A DNA stretch of 44,588 nucleotides from Planktotalea frisia (GCF_001890925.1 NZ_MLCB01000120.1:1-44588), one strand, 5' to 3'; counted from the stretch's first letter, positions 32,988 to 42,402 are shown. The notes: generated by a model not told the origin, from the sequence alone. Program-made: numbers and translations.

Positions 32988-34088
32988 TTACGCGTCGAGC
33001 GCGCGGCAGTCTTCTGCCAACCAACCGATTTCAATCTCGCTGCCGGGCTCAAGGCGAACCTGATCCGGCGCATTTCGTGACTTGATGATAAAATCATCCT
33101 GTCCAGCGACGCGTAGGCGTGTGCGGAAAATATCGCCCATATAGATGAACTCAAGCACTTCGGCTTTCAGCGTGTGCGCGTCAGCATGCAGGCGAGTTTT
33201 GTCAAACTCAACGCGCTCAGGGCGGATAGACACACGCGTACGCTCACCCGCTTTGGTCACATTCACAGGCTTGCAATCAATCAGACCGCCGCCATCAAGC
33301 TGCACCAAAGCGATGCCGTTCTTGATCTCTTTGACAGTGCCCTCAAGCGTGTTGTTCTCGCCAATAAATTGCGCAACGAAACTGTTCTGCGGGCTTTCAT
33401 AAAGCTCGTCCGGCGGCGCAAGCTGCTGGATGCGGCCATCTTCGAACACAGCAACGCGATCTGACATGGTCAGTGCTTCTGTCTGGTCGTGCGTGACGTA
33501 TACCACTGTGATGCCTAGATCATCTGCAATGCGCTTGATCTCGAACTGCATGGTTTCGCGCAACTGCTTGTCGAGCGCGCCAAGCGGCTCATCCATCAAG
33601 ACCAATTCAGCCTCAAACACCAAAGCACGCGCAAGCGCGATACGCTGTTGCTGACCACCTGATAGCTGTGACGGACGACGCCCGCCGAACTCACCCATCT
33701 GGACCAATTCAAGCACATGCTTAACTTTTGCTTCACGCTCGGATTTGCCCATCTTTCGGACTTCAAGAGGGAAGCTCAGGTTTTCGGCAACCGTCATATG
33801 CGGGAAAAGGGCGTAGTTTTGGAACACCATGCCGATGCCACGCTTATGCGGTGGAATATTGTTGATCGGCTGCCCATCAAGGCGAATATCGCCGTTGGTT
33901 GCCGTCTCAAAACCTGCGAGCATCATCAGGCAGGTCGTCTTGCCAGAACCCGATGGCCCAAGCATTGTCAGAAACTCGCCCTTGGGCAATGATAGGTTAA
34001 GATCTTTGACGACGAGATTTTCCCCATCGTAGCTTTTCTGTACGCGGTCGAATTCGACGAACGCGCCGCCTTGGTCACTATCGGCCAA
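32988..34088 (-). CDS. ABC transporter ATP-binding protein (PotA-like)
   Basis: This 366-aa ATPase has Walker A GPSGSGKTTC, signature LSGGQQQRIALARAL, Walker B LVLMDEPLGALD, the switch His in THDQTEAL, and a C-terminal TOBE-type domain (GENNTLEGTVKE to the end). It drives the import system formed with the three downstream genes. The start codon appears to be TTG at 34088, with AGGGAG 6 bases before it. It is the first gene of the operon. Confidence 0.95.
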   Translation of the reverse strand: MADSDQGGAFVEFDRVQKSYDGENLVVKDLNLSLPKGEFLTMLGPSGSGKTTCLMMLAGFETATNGDIRLDGQPINNIPPHKRGIGMVFQNYALFPHMTVAENLSFPLEVRKMGKSEREAKVKHVLELVQMGEFGGRRPSQLSGGQQQRIALARALVFEAELVLMDEPLGALDKQLRETMQFEIKRIADDLGITVVYVTHDQTEALTMSDRVAVFEDGRIQQLAPPDELYESPQNSFVAQFIGENNTLEGTVKEIKNGIALVQLDGGGLIDCKPVNVTKAGERTRVSIRPERVEFDKTRLHADAHTLKAEVLEFIYMGDIFRTRLRVAGQDDFIIKSRNAPDQVRLEPGSEIEIGWLAEDCRALDA

Positions 34089-34106
34089 AAGAGGCTCCCT
34101 TGATAC

Positions 34107-34128
34107 ATGCAGCAGGTTGGCCCTGCAT
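34107..34128 (-). other. Hairpin in the leader of the ABC transporter operon
   Basis: ATGCAG (34107-34112) pairs with CTGCAT (34123-34128), with further G-C pairs inside, about 19 bases before the start of the ATPase gene. The rest of the 218-base gap (34089-34306) shows no gene and only weak promoter-like sequence. Confidence 0.4.
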
Positions 34129-34306
34129 TTCGCTTCGCAGAGTAAAACGCGCGGGGACCATCAAAGCAACCAGTTTGACCCCCTGTTTCGAAGTTTTCCG
34201 AAAAATCCGTTTATTTCACTGCAAAACAAAGTTCTACAGGTCAAAAAACTGGCATCTGCTACCTGTGCAGCGATTTCAGTAAGCACGCCGCTTTGTTAGA
34301 ATCATA

Positions 34307-35032
34307 TCAGATCTGACGAACCAACGTAGAAATGCCTGCCCCGCCACGTTCGCCCAAAATGACATAGCTTTGCGCGTTTGGGTGGTAGCCGTCCTCTGCC
34401 ATTGCATCCGCCGTAAGCGGTAGATCAAACGACAAATATGCGGTTTGTGCTTCTCTACTCAATGCTCTCGAAAGCGCATGATCCAACCGTTTGGCATGTG
34501 CACCAAGCACCCATCGCATCAGCCCCGTCAACGCAGGAAACCCGCCAAGCGGGGGCACGCCAGGAACAACGATTGATGTAGCGCTAAATTGCGCGCGCAA
34601 GATAGCTCTGACCGCTTGGTGACGGCGTAGAAACGTTCTTTTCGAACGTAACCTGACAGCGTCATTCACCCCAAGCGCAATGAAGACAACATCGAAGGTA
34701 TCAGTATGCTTTGTGCGGTCGTCTATCAACATTTCCAACGTTGACCGACAGGTCGCTCCGGTCTTCGCTATCAAGCGCCATGTGACACTAAATTCAGTCT
34801 CAAGCGCTTTGACCAACTGCCCACTCAGCGCTTCACTTTGTGTATGTACGCCGACGCCCGCTGCGGATGAATCTCCAACGATCAACAGCCGTAATTCAGG
34901 ACCTATCCCACTGTTGCCTTCGCGCGGACCTATCGCTTCGGGCAAAGAGAGCGCGCGCCGACGCACACCAATCGCTTGCACCAAAATCACTGGTAAAAGG
35001 AGGGGACGCAAAAGGATATCGAGGGGCAGCAT
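34307..35032 (-). CDS. SGNH/GDSL-type hydrolase
   Basis: This 241-aa esterase/lipase-like protein of the SGNH family carries the nucleophile block LLIVGDSSAAGVGV, the block III Gly/Asn in IALGVNDAVRL, and the C-terminal Asp/His pair in EDGYHPNAQ. A hydrophobic stretch at the very N-terminus (LPLDILLRPLLLPVILVQAIGV) may be a membrane anchor. It lies 6 bases after the DMT transporter gene, so the two are probably co-transcribed. Substrate unknown. Confidence 0.85.
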   Translation of the reverse strand: MLPLDILLRPLLLPVILVQAIGVRRRALSLPEAIGPREGNSGIGPELRLLIVGDSSAAGVGVHTQSEALSGQLVKALETEFSVTWRLIAKTGATCRSTLEMLIDDRTKHTDTFDVVFIALGVNDAVRLRSKRTFLRRHQAVRAILRAQFSATSIVVPGVPPLGGFPALTGLMRWVLGAHAKRLDHALSRALSREAQTAYLSFDLPLTADAMAEDGYHPNAQSYVILGERGGAGISTLVRQI

Positions 35033-35038
35033 GCGCGC

Positions 35039-36001
35039 TTACTCTTTTGTCTCACGCTTGCGCCGCGCTCGGATCAGCGGCCCAATCCGTAGGCTTGTAC
35101 CCGTCTCCGTACGTGTCCGTGTACGCAGGACCGGCGTGTTCTCTGAAGAATTTCCGCGTCCTTCGCGTAAGACGATGTAAACGCCACTACCGATGATAAT
35201 CACAGCGCCCAACAACGTTGCAAAATCCATCGTTTCACCGAACAAGAGCGCGCCAAAGACGCTCGCCCAGATGATCTGCGAATATTGCATCGGCGCGACG
35301 ATCACTGCTTCACCTGCCTTGTAAGCTGCGATCACCAATGCAGAGCCAATCAACGCCATGATCGACATCACAACGATGCCCCCCAAATGCTCCATCGGCA
35401 TCGGTTGATACACAAACGGCAAAGCAGCCCCCATGATCATAAAATTGGTCATCATCGGATAGATCAACAGTACGACACTGCGCTCATCCTTGCCAATTTT
35501 GCGCACAATGATCGACGCAAGCGCCCCGCCAACGGCGGCGACAAGTGCCGCGAGATGGCCCAACGTCAAAGGCTCGGCACCCGGACGCAAGACCACAAGA
35601 ACGCCACACAGCCCGATAAGCACTGCAACCCAGCGACGCAAACGCACTTGCTCACCCAATATTGGGATCGACAGAATCGTGATGAGCAAAGGAGCGGCAA
35701 ACAGGATCGCATAAACCTGCGCGAGCGGCAGTTTCGAGAACGCATAAAACGCAGAAATTCCCGTCAGCGTCGTCGCAATCGTGCGCAAGGCGGTCCACCA
35801 AGGATGTCGCGGCAATAGATTCCCCGAGCTCGTGTCACGGATCAGCATCAGCGTCATCCACGGAAAACCAAAGAGAACCGAAAAGAATACGATCTGGATC
35901 GGCGAATAGGATGCGCCAAGGAACTTTACGATGATGTCATGTGTCGAGAAAATCGCAAAAGCGAGCAGCACAATCAGCGCGCCTTTTGTGTTGCTGCCCA
36001 T
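35039..36001 (-). CDS. DMT-superfamily (EamA-type) transporter
   Basis: This 320-aa membrane protein has about ten hydrophobic helices in two EamA repeats (TKGALIVLLAFAIFSTHDII at the start; MALIGSALVIAAYKAGEAVI in the second half) and a basic, arginine-rich tail of some 30 residues. It is likely a drug/metabolite exporter. GGAG lies 7 bases before the ATG. It heads a two-gene unit with the SGNH hydrolase. Confidence 0.87.
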   Translation of the reverse strand: MGSNTKGALIVLLAFAIFSTHDIIVKFLGASYSPIQIVFFSVLFGFPWMTLMLIRDTSSGNLLPRHPWWTALRTIATTLTGISAFYAFSKLPLAQVYAILFAAPLLITILSIPILGEQVRLRRWVAVLIGLCGVLVVLRPGAEPLTLGHLAALVAAVGGALASIIVRKIGKDERSVVLLIYPMMTNFMIMGAALPFVYQPMPMEHLGGIVVMSIMALIGSALVIAAYKAGEAVIVAPMQYSQIIWASVFGALLFGETMDFATLLGAVIIIGSGVYIVLREGRGNSSENTPVLRTRTRTETGTSLRIGPLIRARRKRETKE

Positions 36002-36058
36002 TGGTCAGCTCCATCCTGTGATTGGGTTGGCGTCACCGCAAACATCACATGATGGGAT

Positions 36059-36088
36059 GCTAAGGCAAGTGTTTATGCCTGCCTTAGC
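36059..36088 (-). terminator. Hairpin downstream of leuB
   Basis: GCTAAGGCA (36059-36067) pairs perfectly with TGCCTTAGC (36080-36088), 20 bases past the leuB stop. No T-run follows on the minus strand, so it may be a Rho-dependent end or a stability hairpin. Confidence 0.45.
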
Positions 36089-36107
36089 CAATAACTTTGA
36101 CGACCGC

Positions 36108-37211
36108 TTAGAGCGAGGCGTCGAGCGCAGCCAAGATCGCATCACCCATTTCAGTGGTGCTAACGGGTGTGCCGTCGTTCGCCTGCATCAGGTCCGCTGT
36201 GCGCACGCCATCCGCAAGAACTTTCTCAACTGCTGCTTCCAACCGATCCGCTTCAGCACCCTGATCAAAGCTATAGCGCAAAGCCATTGCAAAGCTCAGG
36301 ATACAAGCAGACGGGTTCGCTTTGCACTGACCTGTGATGTCAGGCGCAGAACCGTGTACTGGCTCGTACAATGCTTTCGGGCGACCATTCTCCATCGGCG
36401 CACCAAGGGAGGCAGATGGCAACATACCAAGCGAACCCGTCAACATTGCCGCGCAATCGCTCAGAATATCGCCGAACAGGTTATCTGTGTAGATCACATC
36501 AAACTGCTTTGGCGCACGCACCAACTGCATCGCGCCATTATCTGCATACATGTGCGACAGCGCGACCTCTGGATAATCCTTGGACACTTCTGTCACAACT
36601 TCGCGCCACAGAATGCCGCTTTCCATCACGTTGGCTTTTTCCATGGAGCAAAGACGCTTGTCACGCTTCATGGCCAGTTCAAACGCCGCACGCGCGCCGC
36701 GCTCGATCTCGGCTTCTGTATAGCGCTGCGTGTTGATGCCAACCCGCTGGTTGCCCTCTTCAAAGATACCGCGTGGTTCGCCAAAATAAACACCGGAGGT
36801 CAACTCACGCACGATCATGATATCAAGGCCGGACACGAGTTCCGTCTTTAGCGATGAAAACTCAGAAAGCGCGTCAAAGCACTGCGCTGGACGCAGGTTC
36901 GCGAACAAATCCATCTCTTTACGAAGACGCAGCAAACCGCGCTCTGGCTTTACCGAAAAGTCCAGATCGTCGTATTTCGGACCACCCACAGCACCAAGCA
37001 GAACCGCGTCCACCGCCTGCGCTTTGGCCATAGTATCATCGTGCAACGGCGTGCCATGCGCGTCATAAGCCGCACCGCCCACAAGGTCTTCGCTCACGTC
37101 GAAGTTCAGACCGCGCTTGTCGCCATACCAGCCAATAATCCGCTGAACCTGCGCCATAACTTCGGGGCCAATGCCGTCACCGGCCAGAATAAGGAGAGAT
37201 GGGTTGCTCAT
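36108..37211 (-). CDS. leuB: 3-isopropylmalate dehydrogenase
   Basis: This 367-aa NAD-dependent enzyme oxidises 3-isopropylmalate in leucine synthesis. Recognisable blocks are [42 protein letters not shown] and [27 protein letters not shown] precedes the ATG. It is separated from leuC/leuD by a LysR regulator and unrelated genes. It follows the LysR gene on the same strand after 61 bases. Confidence 0.97.
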   Translation of the reverse strand: MSNPSLLILAGDGIGPEVMAQVQRIIGWYGDKRGLNFDVSEDLVGGAAYDAHGTPLHDDTMAKAQAVDAVLLGAVGGPKYDDLDFSVKPERGLLRLRKEMDLFANLRPAQCFDALSEFSSLKTELVSGLDIMIVRELTSGVYFGEPRGIFEEGNQRVGINTQRYTEAEIERGARAAFELAMKRDKRLCSMEKANVMESGILWREVVTEVSKDYPEVALSHMYADNGAMQLVRAPKQFDVIYTDNLFGDILSDCAAMLTGSLGMLPSASLGAPMENGRPKALYEPVHGSAPDITGQCKANPSACILSFAMALRYSFDQGAEADRLEAAVEKVLADGVRTADLMQANDGTPVSTTEMGDAILAALDASL

Positions 37212-37272
37212 TGCGCACTTCCTGAATGGGTTAATGTGTTGCGCATCGCCCTACCTAGAAGGGGCCTTAGGG

Positions 37273-38181
37273 TCAAGCTTCGCCTCTTCCAAACACCGCA
37301 CTGATCCCCTCTTCCAACATATCCCAAACCCGCTTGATCCTTGGCGTACTGCGCATCACTTCAGGGGCCGCAAGCCAAATGGGAAGCGTCGGCAGTTCCA
37401 CTTCTGGCAAAACGCGCGCAATCAAAGGATCAACACTCGCGAAGGACCGCTGCGTGAACCCGACGCCACAACCTGCGCGCACGAGTTCCCAATAGGTATT
37501 CTGATCATCGCAGCGCACGTCAAAGAATTCACGCGTCGCCGGCCAGCCCAGATCACGCATGCCAACGATTATGCGGTCATCGCGGTCATAGCCGACGATC
37601 GTATGGTTCAGTAGGTCATCAATCCGCTCGGGTGTGCCGTGCTTCGCTAGGTAGCTTTTGGCGGCGTAAATCCCCATTTCTACGGTGCCAATCTGCTTGG
37701 TGATCACGTCAAGCTGTGTGCTGCGATACGTGCGCACGGCGATATCAGCCTCACGAAACAGCAGGTTTTCACTGGCATCAGATGGGACCAATTCGATCTG
37801 GATGTTCGGCTCTGCCTCTCGCATTCCAGCGATAATCTTGGGCAGCACGTGATGCGCCATGACTTCGCTCGCGGTAATACGCACGGTGCCTTCCATCTTG
37901 TGATCACGCCCTGCGGCACGCAGGCGCAATTGCCCAAAAGCGGCACGCATGGCGCGGGCAGGCTCAAGCAAGCTTTCCCCCGTATCGGTCAATTCCAACC
38001 CACGCGCTTGACGCTCGAACAGGCGCAAACCCGTCTGATTCTCAAGCTGCTTGATCTGCCGACCCAGTGTTGGCTGACTTAGCGACAGACTGCGAGCAGC
38101 GCCCGAAAGCGAACCTGTTTCGGCGACCGCGAGAAACGCGCGAATGAGTGACCAATCAAAGTCGTTAAGGGCTTTGTCCAT
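37273..38181 (-). CDS. LysR-family transcriptional regulator
   Basis: This 302-aa regulator has an N-terminal helix-turn-helix (FLAVAETGSLSGAARSLSLS, QPTLGRQIKQLENQTGLRLF) and a C-terminal effector-binding domain. It is divergent from an NAD(P)-binding oxidoreductase gene, the usual arrangement for a LysR regulator and its target. The 90-base gap contains inverted repeats. It precedes leuB on the same strand, but control of leuB is not implied. Confidence 0.9.
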   Translation of the reverse strand: MDKALNDFDWSLIRAFLAVAETGSLSGAARSLSLSQPTLGRQIKQLENQTGLRLFERQARGLELTDTGESLLEPARAMRAAFGQLRLRAAGRDHKMEGTVRITASEVMAHHVLPKIIAGMREAEPNIQIELVPSDASENLLFREADIAVRTYRSTQLDVITKQIGTVEMGIYAAKSYLAKHGTPERIDDLLNHTIVGYDRDDRIIVGMRDLGWPATREFFDVRCDDQNTYWELVRAGCGVGFTQRSFASVDPLIARVLPEVELPTLPIWLAAPEVMRSTPRIKRVWDMLEEGISAVFGRGEA

Positions 38182-38242
38182 TCAATAATGAATACATGAT
38201 CTTTAATTTTGGTAAATACCCTAATGATCATGCATAGATCAT
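38180..38242. promoter_or_regulatory. Inverted repeats in the LysR/oxidoreductase gap
   Basis: ATGATC-N7-GATCAT (38224-38242) is a perfect inverted repeat; a further ATGATC lies at 38196-38201. ATTCA-N4-TGAAT (38180-38193) overlaps the LysR start codon. Spacing fits LysR sites that act on both divergent genes. Confidence 0.5.
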
Positions 38243-38271
38243 ACAGTCTTCATCAACACATGGAGAATGAC

Positions 38272-39177
38272 ATGACACAGACAGTTCTAGTTCTTGGCCC
38301 TACGGGTCGTTTTGGCCGCAACGCTGCGACAGCTTTTGAAAACGCGGGTTGGCAAGTGCGCCGTTTTGATCGCAAGATCGACACTTTGGAAACTGCCGCA
38401 CGCGGCGTTGATGTGATCGTGCAAGCTTGGAACCCGCCCTATCAACATTGGCAAGCGCAGGTATTGGCGATGCAGCCTGCGGTCCATCGCGCGGCGTTGG
38501 TTAATGATGCCACCGTGATCATCCCAGGCAATGTATATGTATTCGGAGAGAACACCCCTGCCCCATGGTCGCCAACGAGCCCACATCATGCGACCAACTT
38601 ACTAGGTCAAATCCGTATCAAAATGGAGCAAAGCTACCGCGACGCTGGCGTGCGCACGATCATTCTGCGCGCGGGGGATTATCTCGACACCGAAGCCTCT
38701 GGCAACTGGTTCGACAGGATCATGGCTCCGAGTCTGCGTAAAGGTGCGCTCACCTTCCCGGGCACAGCGGGCATCCCGCGCGCTTGGGCATTTCTTCCGG
38801 ATCTCGCACACGCAGCGGTGCTGCTGGCAGAGCAGCGCGATACGCTGGATCGTTTCGCAGACATTTGTTTTGAGGGCTACACCCTGACCGCAGAGCAAAT
38901 GGCTGCGAGCATTGCACAAGCGCGTAACCATGACGTGCGCATAAAAGAGATGGCTTGGTGGCCCCTGCGCTTTGCGTGGCCGTTTATGCCAGAGATGAAA
39001 CACATCTTTGAAATGCGCTACATTTGGAACACGCCGCATTCTCTGGACGGTTCGAAATTCAAAGCGCTTGTGCCCGATTTTGAACCCACACCAATGGTTG
39101 ACGCGTTCCGCCAAGCGACTGACTTTGTCGTCCTTCCCAAAGGGGCCAAGCCGCAGCTCACTACGGCGGCGGTCTGA
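38272..39177 (+). CDS. NAD(P)-binding oxidoreductase / epimerase-like protein
   Basis: This 301-aa atypical short-chain dehydrogenase/epimerase-fold protein has the dinucleotide motif GPTGRFGRNAA right after the N-terminal strand. The usual YxxxK is not clear: a NVYVFGENTPAPWSP segment and a later LLGQIRIKMEQ occupy the region. ATG 38272 is chosen over earlier starts because GGAGA lies 5 bases upstream and the Rossmann strand then begins at residue 3. It is probably controlled by the divergent LysR regulator. It ends 17 bases inside the convergent gene. Substrate unknown. Confidence 0.83.
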   Translation: MTQTVLVLGPTGRFGRNAATAFENAGWQVRRFDRKIDTLETAARGVDVIVQAWNPPYQHWQAQVLAMQPAVHRAALVNDATVIIPGNVYVFGENTPAPWSPTSPHHATNLLGQIRIKMEQSYRDAGVRTIILRAGDYLDTEASGNWFDRIMAPSLRKGALTFPGTAGIPRAWAFLPDLAHAAVLLAEQRDTLDRFADICFEGYTLTAEQMAASIAQARNHDVRIKEMAWWPLRFAWPFMPEMKHIFEMRYIWNTPHSLDGSKFKALVPDFEPTPMVDAFRQATDFVVLPKGAKPQLTTAAV

Positions 39178-40129
39178 TATCTATCCAAACCAGTCTATGC
39201 CGACTTGCTTGCTCTGCTGCTTTGTGGAGCGGGCCTGCGTCGGGCCAAAATACCCCTGAACTTTTGATCTTCCAATCAGCACTTGGCAAAACGTAAGACA
39301 CGCGCATCGAGCCAGGGTTTTCCCATTGCGCAGTCGTATCACCGCCAAGTGTGCTGAGCGGTTTTGCATCACTCAGCCTCTTGTCGGCAAGCAACGCGCC
39401 TATTGCTGTGCGGTCGCCGTCCCCTCTTTTCGGATCAAGATTGCTATTGCCGAGCAAAACGAAACGTTTCAAAGGAAAATCACCAAAAGCGCCCTCCATC
39501 ACGTCATTCAATAGCCTCAACTGCGCTCGATTTCGCAATCCGTTAAAGTCCTGAGGGCCATCAAACACGGGTGTCTGATTCTGGAACGCGACAAGCGTGA
39601 TTGGCCCGTGTTTCGCGGTAACAACCTCTACGACCCAAAGCCCTTGGCTTACCACTTTCAACTCAGCAATCGCTAACGCACTCAAGAACCCAGCTTCAGG
39701 CATCTGCGCGCGCGGCGCATCCTTCCACAGCAGATTATTGAGATGATAGCGCAATTCAACTGGGTGCTTGGACAACAACAGCATAGCACCCTCTCCCGCA
39801 TAGCGCGCCCACGCTTGGCGATCTCCCACCCGCTTGTCGCCGTTCAAGTCCAACTGCGTCGTGATCATCGTATTCGGAGCCAACGTAAACATATGCGGAT
39901 AGCCCAACGCATCGCGCAGAGCCGCCGCCGAGCGTTGTTCGAGATCAAAGTCCACTTTCGTCAAGAGCAACACATCGGGGTCAACAGCTGCGACGACCAG
40001 CTTCAAAGCCGAAATTTGCTTGTCTTTCCCGCGCTCAATGTCGCGCAGCAATAGACCCGGGCCTTTGCGTGTTAACTCAGCATGAAAGGTCGCAACGCGA
40101 AAACCCTCCGCACTAAGTGCGAAGGGCAT
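39161..40129 (-). CDS. Endonuclease/exonuclease/phosphatase-fold protein, catalytic residues altered
   Basis: This EEP-fold protein is recognisable from GPGLLLRDIERGKD, TQLDLNGDKRVGDRQAWARY, the PVFDGPQDFNGLRNR region and ASRHRLVWID at the end. Several expected active-site residues differ: TFN is TFH (codon 40082-40084), the GDxN motif is GNSN (39440-39451), and RVDYV is RVSYV (39290-39304). It may be a pseudoenzyme. The start is unclear. The frame is open to 40285, and a signal-peptide-like stretch (LILILCLVLMPFALSA) lies partly before ATG 40129. No ATG, GTG or TTG with a ribosome binding site precedes that stretch, apart from starts inside the upstream gene. Confidence 0.75.
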   Translation of the reverse strand: MPFALSAEGFRVATFHAELTRKGPGLLLRDIERGKDKQISALKLVVAAVDPDVLLLTKVDFDLEQRSAAALRDALGYPHMFTLAPNTMITTQLDLNGDKRVGDRQAWARYAGEGAMLLLSKHPVELRYHLNNLLWKDAPRAQMPEAGFLSALAIAELKVVSQGLWVVEVVTAKHGPITLVAFQNQTPVFDGPQDFNGLRNRAQLRLLNDVMEGAFGDFPLKRFVLLGNSNLDPKRGDGDRTAIGALLADKRLSDAKPLSTLGGDTTAQWENPGSMRVSYVLPSADWKIKSSGVFWPDAGPLHKAAEQASRHRLVWIDIRPPP

Positions 40130-40152
40130 CAAAACAAGGCATAGAATTAAGA

Positions 40153-40983
40153 TTAAGCGATTTGCGCTTCTGTTTGCGCATAAGCGCGGCGACGTTTCTC
40201 TTCGATCATTTCCGCTAAACGACCCATCGCGACACCCCGCATAATCATGCTTGCTGGTAGAAAGGCCCATGCGCTTATCGTCCAAATCAGAGTTTGCGGA
40301 TCATCCATCGTCAAGTTACCGACAAGATCCGTTGCAGTTTTCACAATCGCTGGGATCAAGAATGGCAGCAAAAATCCAAAGATAATGTTAATATTCGCAT
40401 CTCTTTTCAGGCGTACCAGAACATCGCCGCCACCTGTCGGGTCAAACAATGGCAGGTTTAGCCACACGTTGAACGCACCAGTACGCGTGGGCCAGTTGGC
40501 AACGCGCACCAGCAGTATGAAGACAACCAGCGACAACAGGGAAATTGCATAGGCGAGGCCAGCGGCAGTGCGCACAATCTCGACCAACTCGATAGACGCA
40601 TCCGCATCGAGCATCAGAATGATCAAACGAACCGGCGAGTAAGGCACATCAATCGCGCGGCCTAGCATGTCGCCCCAGTGTTTGATCGACAAGGTTAGTT
40701 CTGTCGGCTCGAACACACCTTTGCAGACCAAGGACAAGGCCGTCACAATCGCAAGGATCGTCACATACCGATGCCTGTTAAACGGCGCTGCAAAACGGAA
40801 TTCAATAATTGAAGGATATTTGAAGAAGTACTCTACAAATGTGAACAAAGCCGCCAAGAACGCGATGAAGACAACCGTAAAGCTGCTTTCGCCCACGATC
40901 CCTGTCAAAATCACAGATGGTGTGATGACTAAAATCCACACGAGTATCGAGCGCAAAACTGCACCAATAATATTCGTAACCAC
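40153..40983 (-). CDS. Multi-pass membrane protein, unknown function
   Basis: This 276-aa protein has about six hydrophobic helices (first at IIGAVLRSILVWILVITPSV, last at TISAWAFLPASMIMRG) and a charged C-terminal tail. The frame extends to ATG 41109. I choose GTG 40983 because AAGGG sits 7 bases upstream and the first helix then begins near residue 5; the outer ATG has no site. I do not recognise a characterised family. Its 3' end adjoins or overlaps the EEP-fold gene on the same strand. Confidence 0.75.
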   Translation of the reverse strand: MVTNIIGAVLRSILVWILVITPSVILTGIVGESSFTVVFIAFLAALFTFVEYFFKYPSIIEFRFAAPFNRHRYVTILAIVTALSLVCKGVFEPTELTLSIKHWGDMLGRAIDVPYSPVRLIILMLDADASIELVEIVRTAAGLAYAISLLSLVVFILLVRVANWPTRTGAFNVWLNLPLFDPTGGGDVLVRLKRDANINIIFGFLLPFLIPAIVKTATDLVGNLTMDDPQTLIWTISAWAFLPASMIMRGVAMGRLAEMIEEKRRRAYAQTEAQIA

Positions 40984-41322
40984 GTCGTTTCCCTTCAACT
41001 TGGACGCTGCCGATACGATGCCGACCGCTTGTTCCAACTTGAGCCCGTTCGCTAAAACGGTATGCCTCGATCTCGCCTCATTTGTGCCTTGATCGAGCCA
41101 GTTTCTCAAGCTGCCTCCCTAATAAGCTCAATCAAATGGGCTAAAAGAGGGCGAGACTGGTGCGAGATTGCATCAATTGGTGCGCAAGAAAAAGGCACAA
41201 GAAAATCAAAGCACTACATGTTGTGGTCGATGGGTTTTGCAGCGCTATTCATCCGAAAACCTGTAACAAATGAAAGAATGCGAGAGGTAGCAGGCGCAAA
41301 GATCGTAAACCTCTCGTTAACT
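40984..41322. other. Gene-free stretch between membrane-protein gene and leuD terminator
   Basis: About 340 bases show no convincing gene. Open frames cross it on both strands (for example plus 41062-41376), but none has a good start site or recognisable protein. It holds an 8-bp hairpin, CGAGAGGT/ACCTCTCG (41281-41288 with 41309-41316). The minus-strand promoter of the membrane-protein gene should lie here, but no clear element is seen. Confidence 0.5.
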
Positions 41323-41355
41323 AAAAAGGCGAAGCTGGAAAATCCAACTTCGCCT
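41322..41355 (-). terminator. Terminator of the leuC-leuD operon
   Basis: On the minus strand AGGCGAAG-TTGGA pairs with TCCAG-CTTCGCCT (one mismatch, 41355-41327) and is followed by TTTTT. It lies 25 bases after the leuD stop. Confidence 0.85.
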
Positions 41356-41379
41356 CTCGGTAGTATTTTTAGATAGACC

Positions 41380-41985
41380 TTAAACCCAAGGACGTGCAGC
41401 AGATGCCGCGGCCTCGAATGTGTCGATTGCACTGGCTTTTTCCATCGTTAGGCCGATGTCGTCCAAGCCGTTCATCAAGCAATGCTTCTTGAAGCTATCC
41501 ACCTCGAACGAGAACACTTCACCATCCGAGGTTGTGACCGTCTGCGCCTCAAGATCGATGTCCATGCGCGCGTTTGCGCCTTTTTCCGCGTCCTTCATCA
41601 ACACATCAACCGCGTCCTGCGGCAAGATGATCGGCAGAATGCCGTTCTTGAAGCAGTTGTTGTAAAAGATGTCCGCGAAGGATGTAGAGATCACCGATTT
41701 GACCCCAAAATCCGCAAGTGCCCAAGGCGCATGTTCGCGCGAAGAGCCGCAGCCAAAGTTGTCGCCCGCCACAATGATCTGTGCTTCGCGATACGCTGGT
41801 TTGTTGAGAACGAAGTCCTCAATCTCATTGCCTTCACGGTCAAAGCGCATTTCATCAAAGAGGTTCGCGCCAAGGCCCGTGCGTTTGATCGTCTTCAAAA
41901 ACACCTTTGGGATAATCATGTCTGTGTCGATATTCACCAGCGGCATGGGTGCTGCGATACCAGAGAGGGTGTCAAATTTTTCCAT
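41380..41985 (-). CDS. leuD: 3-isopropylmalate dehydratase small subunit
   Basis: This 201-aa LeuD is the swivelling small subunit that, with LeuC, isomerises 2- to 3-isopropylmalate in leucine synthesis. Its blocks are [30 protein letters not shown] and [18 protein letters not shown] 41985 gives the normal length, with AAAGGA 7 bases upstream. However, the same frame is open without any stop back to ATG 42402, so a 340-aa fusion with the preceding Tat-like ORF is also possible. Confidence 0.95.
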   Translation of the reverse strand: MEKFDTLSGIAAPMPLVNIDTDMIIPKVFLKTIKRTGLGANLFDEMRFDREGNEIEDFVLNKPAYREAQIIVAGDNFGCGSSREHAPWALADFGVKSVISTSFADIFYNNCFKNGILPIILPQDAVDVLMKDAEKGANARMDIDLEAQTVTTSDGEVFSFEVDSFKKHCLMNGLDDIGLTMEKASAIDTFEAAASAARPWV

Positions 41986-42402
41986 TGTCGTTTCCTTTGT
42001 CGCATCTGCGCGGTCCGCAGTGCTGTTTGGAGTATTTTGTGTGCGTGACTGTGTGGCGACCGTACGGGTCGCAACGACGCTTCCCGCGGGACGTTGCCAC
42101 ATGCGGCTCTGCGCCCAGCGCCCAGAGGCAGTTGTGCCTTGGATCGGACCGATCACGCCCCTCTTGGAGAGATCGACCATCAAAGCATTCGCTTGATCGA
42201 TCTGCAAACCAAGCTGCTGCGCCATGCTAAACACCGAGAAATTCACACGGTGCTTTGCTTGATCCAACGCCATCTTCATCGCTAAAGCAGGGTAAGCCGC
42301 TTTGCGTGCGGTCCCCACAGTCGCCGCGCCCATAGGGAGCGCAGGCAATAAGGGCGCGGTCATCGCGCTCCCCAGCAGTTGTAGAAAGCCACGCCGTTTC
42401 AT
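41986..42402 (-). CDS. Tat-signal-like ORF reading in frame into leuD
   Basis: These 139 codons lie between leuC and leuD. The start overlaps the leuC stop (TAATG), so translation is likely coupled. The N-terminus has a twin-arginine-type signal: [10 protein letters not shown], then a hydrophobic stretch with Ala-rich end ([11 protein letters not shown]). A helical part follows ([30 protein letters not shown]) that looks like a winged-helix-type fold, then a low-complexity Thr/Ser/Ala linker leading straight into LeuD. No stop codon separates the two. It could be a small exported protein that lost its stop, or a true fusion. Family not recognised. Confidence 0.6.

Noticed and set aside
41062-41376. 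104-aa plus-strand frame in the gap before leuD
   Set aside because: It runs through the leuD terminator, has no good ribosome binding site, and its start lies in the extension of another frame.
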